Below are positions 57,556 through 64,000 of a DNA stretch of 64,000 nucleotides, in pieces. The stretch's first letter is position 1. Each line of letters starts with the position of its first letter. Source of the stretch: Amanita rubescens (Eukaryota; Basidiomycota; Agaricomycetes; Agaricales; Amanitaceae). The DNA lies in contig WION01000252.1 in the NCBI GenBank assembly GCA_015039365.1, forward strand, positions 1-64,000, in the 5' to 3' direction. The notes beneath the pieces are model-generated. The model saw only the letters and a program-made list of their open reading frames with translations. It had not been told where the DNA came from and did no database searches. The translations under genes and the position numbers were made by a program.

Positions 57556-59372
57556 CTACGTGAGGGGAGCTGGGAGGGTCCCAAATCCTTTGGATGACCC
57601 CCAACCCGGCTCTTTGTTCTCCAACTGGTCCAGGCTTTCCTGGGGGGAGAAGAACACCGATCCTATCCTTCCTGGGGTCGTGTTGTGCTTCCCAGAGTGG
57701 TAAGGAGTGATAAAGAACTTGGCGACATAGTGAAACAGGTGGGCGGACCGGAAAAAGCAGATGTGGCCTGACATGTAGCTAAAGTTCAAGTTCAGCAGCT
57801 GAGATGAGAAAAAAGAGAGGAAGAATAGGACCTCACCTCAGCTTGGCGCTTAATTCTGGAACGATCATTTCCCCGCCGTCGAAGAAGCCGCAGGGGAATG
57901 AAACGGTCGGCCCCTCATCCTTGTCGTCGACGTGGAGTCTCCCCTGCAGCTTGTAGATCAAGGCTCTTCCGAGCCAAGGTCCACAATCCTGTTTGACCCA
58001 GACGCCAGCCTCAAAGGCGCGTCGGAATTTTTTGTATTCCTCGGGGAAGAGGAACTGGAAGTATTGCGAAAGCATTTCGGCCAAGGGGCTGCTGGCGAGG
58101 TAGTAGTTTTGGAGGGCGAGGTGGGCCTTGGAGCATTCGCCTCCTGCGCCTACTTCCTGAGACGACGGGGTCAAATTGAATAAGAAAGAAAGAAAAACGA
58201 ACGAAGGAAAGGACTTGCTTTGTGCGCTTGCTGTGGCCAGGCCTGAACGATGTGCCTAACCCCCTTTCTCTCCTCCACTACTTCCTTCGTTTTTCGGTCA
58301 TAAAATCTGTTGACGCGGGGGTTTTCGAGGCCTGACTCGAAGAGGTGGCGCTTCTCGGGGCCGGTGATGGTTGGCTGCTTCATGGAGAAAAGGTGTTGGG
58401 TTCGTTCGTGGTACGAAGTCAGCACGTCGCCCTAACAAACGAACGGAAGAACGTAAGCCAAAAGAAGAGGTAAACGGAAGGTAGGGAGAGGCTCACCGCA
58501 ATCCCGTCGGAAACGATCTCTTTCCCCGCATTTTTGGCGAGACGAAGATCCTCCAACCCGCGGCCTTCGATTTGCAAGTCATAATTGTCCCAAAAGGCGT
58601 CCTTCTTGAGAGTGTACTCCTTCGGGGGATCATCCTTGATCCGTTCGGCCATGTAGTTGAAAAGCCGGACGCCGTTTTTGTCGAAATATTGAGCGGAGAA
58701 GGGGCGGGACTCGATGCGCCTCTTTTCTAGTTTGTTGCACAAACCTTGTAGAAACTCTTGCGCAGCTTCGCCTTTGCTAGAGGCGCCCAGCTCCTCAAGC
58801 GAGAACGGAATGGTAATTTTGTCGGCGAAATTCATGAATTGTTGGACGCGCAGGGGGGGCGTTCGGAGCATGTGCTGGAATCGCGCGGCTACGCTCCTCG
58901 CGACGCCTTCGGTGCCGATCGACTTGGGGAGGGCCTGGGTAAAATACTTGACTGGCCTAACCTCCTGTTCCTTAGTGTAACGCTGTGAAAAAGATAATAG
59001 TTGAGCCTTTTTAAATAACGACAAGACGAGGAAAGATAGCTCACTGGTAATTTCCGCGTCGGAGAGCGCGACGCGCGGCGTCGGCGTTTCTGCAGGAGAA
59101 GCGGTTAGATTGGGGTTAAAAACGGCATAGGGGAAACTTGCCTGTTGGCCCCCAGAGCGGGCGGGAGCGGGAGAGGAGGACCTGGAGCGGCGAGGAGCGG
59201 CGGAGGGGGCGTCGGGCGCCTGGGGCAAAGGGGCAAAGGGGCAAAGGGGGAAAAACGGTGAAAATGCTGTTAAAGATAGATGAGGGAAACATACGGGGGC
59301 TCTTTTTTTGCCTTTTGCCTGAGCCTTTCGGCCCCTAGATTGAGAGGGAGGGAGAGAGGAGCTTTGAGGCAT
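57556..59372 (-). CDS. Prolyl-4-hydroxylase-like 2OG-Fe(II) dioxygenase-fold protein
   Basis: Seven minus-strand exons, 59295-59372, 59142-59219, 59045-59089, 58982-58497, 58219-58431, 57837-58156 and 57556-57778, sum to 1,443 nt (480 aa) with all phases matching. Two introns, after 59142 and 58219, use GC donors (gcaagt). The N-terminus is basic and Ser/Pro-rich, with KRRRRASRSPTRKLP as a likely nuclear signal. The C-terminus reads GPWLGRALIYKLQGR, then HVDDKDEGPT (His375, Asp377), FDGGEMIVPELSAKL, GHICFFRSAHLFHYV (distal His423) and PGRIGSVFFSP (Arg444). Ligand order and spacing fit the double-stranded beta-helix dioxygenases; I recall similar proteins of unknown role in agaricomycetes. The middle part (FTQALPKSIGTEGVARSVAA) has no known domain. 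If active it would hydroxylate an unknown, perhaps nuclear, substrate. It is the third gene of this fold in the window. Confidence 0.75.
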
Positions 59373-61360
59373 TTTTCGGTTTTCGGGAGGTGAGAGTTAT
59401 GTTGAAAAGGGCGTGAGAAACGAGTTTATGAGCCCCGTCGGCTATTCACTTCGATCGCTGCGCTGTTAAACGGTGGAGGCAGATGGCGTTGGAATAAAAC
59501 ATTTCAGTTTGTTGTATAATAAATCCAGAAAGAACTCGGAACGAATGGAATGGATGAAGAGCGATAAACGGGGAACGAACTTGGAACGAAATTTAGCCGC
59601 AGCTCATCCGTTATTTATCGGATTCACTTCAACCAGGTAGCAATAGAAAGTCCTTGAAAATGTCTTTCTATTGATCTTAAACTTGGGCAAAGAATTTCAG
59701 TGGATGTAGAGCGATAAACGGGGAACGAACTTGGAACGAACTTGGAACGAAATTTAGCCGCATCTCATCCGTTATTTGTCGGATTCGTTTCAACCAACCT
59801 GCAACAGGAAGCCCTTAAAAAGGCCTTTCTATCGGTGTTTAGGGTGGTGAAAGAATTTCAGCGAATGAGGGGCTATAGCTGAGGAACGAACTTGGAACGA
59901 ACTTTGGCCAAATCTCGCCCGTTATTTATCAGATTGGCTTCAACCAACTACCAAAAGGTAGCCCTAGGAGAGGTCTTTGAGGAGCTAGAGCAGGTTTTTG
60001 ACGGGCAGCTTCTTCTTCTTGCCCCAAGCGTTCTTTTGCTCAAAGTCAATTTGACCTGCCCTAAAGTCACGTGCGAGACGCAATAATTCGCCTTTAATCC
60101 AGACATTTTTTTACAAACAAGTCTAACTACTTTTTACAACGAGAGCGTGTAACTAGTGTAACTATGAGCTAGCTAGCATGTATCACAAAAAGGTGGGGAA
60201 TATGGCCATACTCCGGAGCAGGTAAAAAAGAAACGAAACGAAACGAAACAAAATGAACCCTAACGAAGCTAACTCTAATGGCGATTGGTGGTCTGCGAAC
60301 GAATGGCGGTCTGAATGGCGGATGGCGGTCTGAATGGCGGTCTGAATGGCGTGGCGGTCCTAAACCCGAAACGAACCCGAAACGAACGAACGGCGGTCTG
60401 CAATGGGCTAGTGAGCCTTTGGTAAAAAACAAAAGAACCGAAACAAACCTGGTCTGCGAACGAATGGCTGAGAACCCAAAACGAACCCGAAACGAACGAA
60501 CGGCGGTCTGCAATTGGCCAGTCAGCCTCTGGTAAAAAACAACAAAATGAAACGCACCGGCACCCGGACACCCGAACGAAACGAATCCTAAACGAACGAT
60601 ACCTGCAATTGGGATGTCAGCAGCTGGAACAAAACGAAGGGGCGAAATGAACGATAATGCGCTTGCTCGGTGATTGGCGATTGTAGATGTTGGTGTTGGT
60701 GCGTTGAAATGTCAGAACGGTGCGGTCCAGAACGATTGTGCGCAAAGCGCTAATGCCCCCAGTCCAAAAATACCCTTGCCCGGAGACGTTCTCGTCTCAC
60801 AAATTGGACAAGGGGCGCAGACCGGAGACGTTCTCGTCTCACGCTGTTTGGTCTACGCAGGAGGAGACCCCTCGGAGCGGAACCAGACGTTTTCCTGCAT
60901 TGCTGGCGCCAGCTTTGCGGAAAGGCCCGTGTGAACAGCGCAGAACAGCTACTCTGCGGACCAGCCGCAGCGCAGTGCCCTTTGCCTTTGCCCTTTGGGA
61001 ATCACCTCCTAAATGCCCCAGATTCAAATTGCCCCAGATTCAATGCCCCCAGATTCAAAAATTTTGCCCAAAGGAAGGTGGAAGCTGGATGGTCGGTGGT
61101 GGTGGGTGGAGGAAGAAAAAACGACGCGTCGACGCGTTGACGCGTTAAGCGTGAGACACAACCAAACAATGACAAATAATAACTCAAGAACGAAATTGGC
61201 TCGGTGCGCTACCTACCTTGCGCTCTTTTTTTGCTTTAGCCAAAGTGCTGGTGGAAAGCCCTTGAGAATAGCTTTCCATTGGTATCTTGTTTATATAAAT
61301 ATGTTGAGCGGTTTTGGAAAAATTCCAGAAAGAACTCCGAACGAACTTTACTTGTAGCGC
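59373..61360. repeat. Degenerate repeats, no gene supported
   Basis: At 59550-60000 about three copies of a 150-160 bp unit (with gcgataaacggggaacgaac and agcctttctatcg words) follow one another. At 60230-60560 runs of cgaaacgaa and gaatggcggtct words, and a roughly 110-bp duplicate (gaacgaacggcggtctgcaa at about 60386 and 60496). At 60780-60845 a duplicate with ggagacgttctcgtctcac. Open frames over these are not credible genes. Confidence 0.6.
61124..61145. promoter_or_regulatory. Three ACGCGT boxes in 22 bp
   Basis: ACGCGT occurs at 61124, 61132 and 61140, an 8-bp spacing. This hexamer is the MluI cell-cycle box bound by MBF in yeasts. No certain gene starts nearby, so it may be a chance simple repeat. 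Confidence 0.25.
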
Positions 61361-61367
61361 CATCATC

Positions 61368-63100
61368 CTAAAGACCCACGAACACTCCAAACTTCTTGAG
61401 TGTCTCCAGCTCTTCGTTGCATGCTTTCTCCCATTTGTCTCGGTCGTCCCGGGCCAGCGCGTCGTGGTAGGAGATGGGATCTCCCGAGACGGCGGCATTG
61501 GCTGACTCGGTGGTCACACCTGTGACTTGCGTCACGTTCCCCTTGAGGCTCTCGTCCTCGTTATCTCTGGCCTCTCCTCCTTCCACACCCGCTCCTCCAC
61601 CCAAATGACGGGCGCTTCTGCTCCCATATGAAGTCCTGGAGTACCTCTCGTCGTCATCAGGCACTGGCGCCCTTCGGATCCTCACGCAACGACGAAGTTC
61701 AGTGGCTTGAGTTGTTGGAGGTAGATAAGGGTTTGTAGGCGGTAGATGTGAGTTTCTAAGGTGAGTTCCAGTGTTTCTGGGGGTTTTTGAGGTCGCTGAA
61801 ACCGATGGCGTTGTCGGCGTAGCGCGAAAATCGGTTACGGATCCGCTAGGACGGTTTTTACCATTATCAGGGGCTGAAGATGATCTGGTGTTGGAACCAG
61901 AGCTCCCTGCTGCACCATACCCCTCAGACGAAGTGTCTGAGTTGTAATAGTCGTCGTCGTCGTCGCTATCGCCATCTAGAAGCTTCTGGAGGTCCACAGA
62001 GGAGTCAGAGTCAGACTCTGCCTGTTTCTCCTCCTTGACAGGTAAGATCTGCGTTTCTACCTCGTTCTGGCTGATTTCTGTTTCGATTCGGACTCTACTA
62101 GGTTCACTAGTTCGCTTTCTGAACGTCCCGGGACTCCACAATGCGCCCACTCGATCGATGAACGAGCATAAAGGCCCTTTTATGTTCTGAATACCCCAGG
62201 TGAGTGCATTCAAGCGTTTTCTTGTCCAGTTTCTGACGTTTTTCTTGTGGAACATGTACATAGCCTTTGCATCCGAAGATCCGAAGGTGTGCGACGGACG
62301 GTTTGTTACCGGTATAGGCTTCAAACGGCGTAACCTGTTGTTTTAAGGTGCGTGTAGGTGTCCGGTTAATGACGTATGCGGCGTGACTGACTGCAAAACT
62401 CCAGTACGTGTTTGAAAGACCGGCATCTTGAAGAAGCGTCCGGGCCATTTCGACGATGGTCCGGTTCATCCGTTCGGCAACACCGTTCTCTTGCGGAGTG
62501 TAAGCGTTAGGATTTGAGATATGACAGAGTCAGGTAAGAGTTTGTCTTCCGTGGACATGAGGATCGTTCTGAGAGTTGAATAAGACTCGGGGAGTGAAAT
62601 AACGATTGCAATCGCGACTAGCGCATCATCTTCCAACTTGAGGCCTGGGCCTTGTGACGCATCGCGTTCAGTTGCGGCTCGGAACAGCTCACCTATCAGG
62701 TAAGCCTGTGTTTGCTTCCCTTTCCCTTCGTAGCGTTCACAGAGCTTGTCCCAAGCTTGTTTCGACGTCGCTACATGTAGAACCCCATTTAAGGGTTCAT
62801 CCTTGAGCGTCAGGCAAATCTGAGCTCTTGCCTCTTTATCCAACTTTTGCCAACGTGCGTATTCCTCAGATTGCTACTCCGTGGGACACTTAAGCGTTCC
62901 ATCAACGATAGGTAACAGTCCCCGGATGTCAAGGACCGTTGTAATCCGGAACTTCCACGTCTGGAAGTTGGCGGCGTCGTTCTCGAGTGATGGAATGTCA
63001 TATAGGCGATTGGATGCAGGGATGAATTTGGATGTTAGCGAGGGTGAATCGGGTAGCGGTGTTGCTGCAGCAGCAGCGGCGGCCTGTAAAGATAGATATA
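61368..63100 (-). pseudogene. Ty1/copia retrotransposon remnant, internally deleted
   Basis: Minus-strand pieces in the order of a copia polyprotein. Gag: 63100 to about 62520, with NRLYDIPSLENDAANFQTWK, KEARAQICLTLKDEPLNG and DKLCERYEGKGKQTQAYL, and an in-frame TAG near 62877. Then, abruptly, integrase: NAYTPQENGVAERMNRTIVE, WSFAVSHAAYVINRTPT and HLRIFGCKGYVHVP. Then the acidic linker and the start of the reverse transcriptase, YHDALARDDRDKWEKACNEE, ending near 61368. The zinc knuckle, protease and integrase catalytic core are missing: Gag passes to integrase within a few bases at about 62515, in a different frame. No LTRs were recognised. Not functional. Confidence 0.85.
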
Positions 63101-63318
63101 TCTAAACTATGTTTTAGTAGGTAATATAAAGCATAAAAGTTGGTATCATACCTCAGTCCTTCAGAATACGAAGACTGAAAAAACGTGTACCAAAAGAGCA
63201 TTAGTGATAAATAATAGATAGCAGCCATGCTCAACTGAAAACAACAACAAGGGCCTCATGCCCTACCTGTGATAAGGGACTTCCAAATCGGTAAAAACCT
63301 GCTTTCTACACGTTCCTG
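63101..63318. other. Spacer between copia remnant and the last gene
   Basis: AT-rich, no coding sense; probably the promoter of the gene that starts at 63319. Confidence 0.35.
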
Positions 63319-64000
63319 ATGTCTAAACGGGCTTCTGGTGCGTTTCCATTTGGCTTTCAGAGTAAAGCAAGGGTTCTTAATCTTACACAAGAGGCGTCAA
63401 ATGGTGAGAAGAGGCAAAAGAGGCCTTGTTTGAACGGTAAGTCTCCCGTCCTCCTTTTTGAACTTTCTAACGTGCGATCAGTGGAGGAATGGGGATTGAC
63501 GGTCACAGGCCCACCAAAGGAGCCTGGGTATATGGTGGAAGTTTTGAGGGAATCTTGTGAGTTGCGGCTGCCATTAATTTTGCTTAACGCTAGATGACTG
63601 TCCTAGACGCTAAGGGTAGGACAGACTACCTAGATGATATGCCAGAGGATTGGCCAGGGGACGTTTCAAAAGGATTAGGTCCCCAACATTTAGTCGGGAA
63701 CGTTGAAGCAGGTTAGTATAAAGGACGCTGTTGACCCTTCTTTTAAGCTAACATAAAGATCGATATTATATAGGTGGTGATGATGATGAGACGATGAGTA
63801 TGCCAGGGGTGGATGTTTCTTTGAATCGTGAGTTTTCTCTCTTTAACTGTTCACTGGAGCCAACTTAAGACAGATGGTGATGACGATTTTCACATGATTC
63901 CGGTGGAACAAGGTGAGTTTGCTTTCATACTCAGAATCCCACTAACATAAAGTGCAAGATTATCCCCAGGGCTCCCCTTCTCCCAGCGGAAGCCAGGAAA
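63319..64000 (+). CDS. Unknown gene, 5' part, cut by the window end
   Basis: Starts MSKRASGAFPFGFQSKARVL. Exons 63319-63436, 63482-63556 and about 63607-63710 join in frame; then short exons follow near 63773-63828, near 63876-63911 and beyond 63969. The second exon reads VEEWGLTVTGPPKEPGYMV, the third has TDYLDDMPEDWPGDVSKG, and later ones are acidic (GDDDET, DGDDDFHMIPVEQ). No domain is recognised in the part visible. Many very short exons and an acidic N-terminal region also occur at the start of some fungal transposase-type genes, but nothing here proves that. Confidence 0.5.

Noticed and set aside
60674..61148. Gene on the plus strand at 60.7-61.1 kb
   Set aside because: Three overlapping short frames of similar quality over duplicated words; no start or splice evidence favours one.

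Overview
The window looks like an accessory, repeat-rich part of a filamentous basidiomycete genome, most likely a mushroom-forming fungus (Agaricomycetes). Genes have many short introns of about 45-60 bp (GT-AG, sometimes GC-AG). The protein families are typical of that class: a P-loop G-domain protein, an Spt5-like KOW protein, a SNF2/DEAH helicase, a TET/JBP dioxygenase, a JmjC protein and an endonuclease-less Penelope-like retroelement of the Coprina kind. I cannot name the species.

Layout. 1-4.5 kb: a decayed or poorly resolved multi-exon gene and otherwise little. 4.5-9.1 kb: a G-domain GTPase gene split by a 2.3-kb minisatellite of 69-bp units. 9.2-17.2 kb: non-coding repeats (foldback elements and many copies of a GTCCGGCC-x-GGCCGGATACGG palindrome) around a six-exon Spt5-like gene on the minus strand. 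17.7-26 kb: an 11-exon SNF2-type helicase (1,466 aa) followed in the same direction by an unknown 885-aa gene, with the same palindrome on both sides, in an intron and inside coding exons. 26-35 kb: palindrome repeats, foldback elements, a truncated copy of the end of the 885-aa gene, and a five-exon unknown gene (354 aa) between two direct repeats. 35-37.5 kb: a TET/JBP-family 2OG-Fe(II) dioxygenase preceded by 147-bp tandem repeats. 39-44.4 kb: a Penelope-like element on the minus strand with pseudo-LTRs, telomere-like repeats at its borders and three copies of a textbook hammerhead ribozyme. 44.9-52 kb: a roughly 177-bp satellite array and a second repeat family. 52-57 kb: a divergent pair, JmjC gene (minus) and an unknown gene (plus), between inverted copies of a short-repeat block. 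57.5-59.4 kb: a seven-exon gene ending in a prolyl-4-hydroxylase-like double-stranded beta-helix. 59.4-61.4 kb: degenerate repeats. 61.4-63.1 kb: an internally deleted Ty1/copia remnant. 63.3 kb to the end: the 5' part of an unknown gene.

Three different double-stranded beta-helix dioxygenase-type genes (TET/JBP, JmjC, P4H-like) lie within 24 kb, next to a SNF2 helicase and an Spt5-like gene, all embedded in mobile DNA. Known biology links fungal TET/JBP expansions with KDZ DNA transposons. Whether these genes act together, or are separate passengers of transposable elements, cannot be decided from the sequence. Gene models for the Spt5-like, SNF2, 885-aa, 354-aa, TET/JBP and P4H-like genes were checked by hand: every splice junction keeps the frame and the summed exon lengths divide by three.
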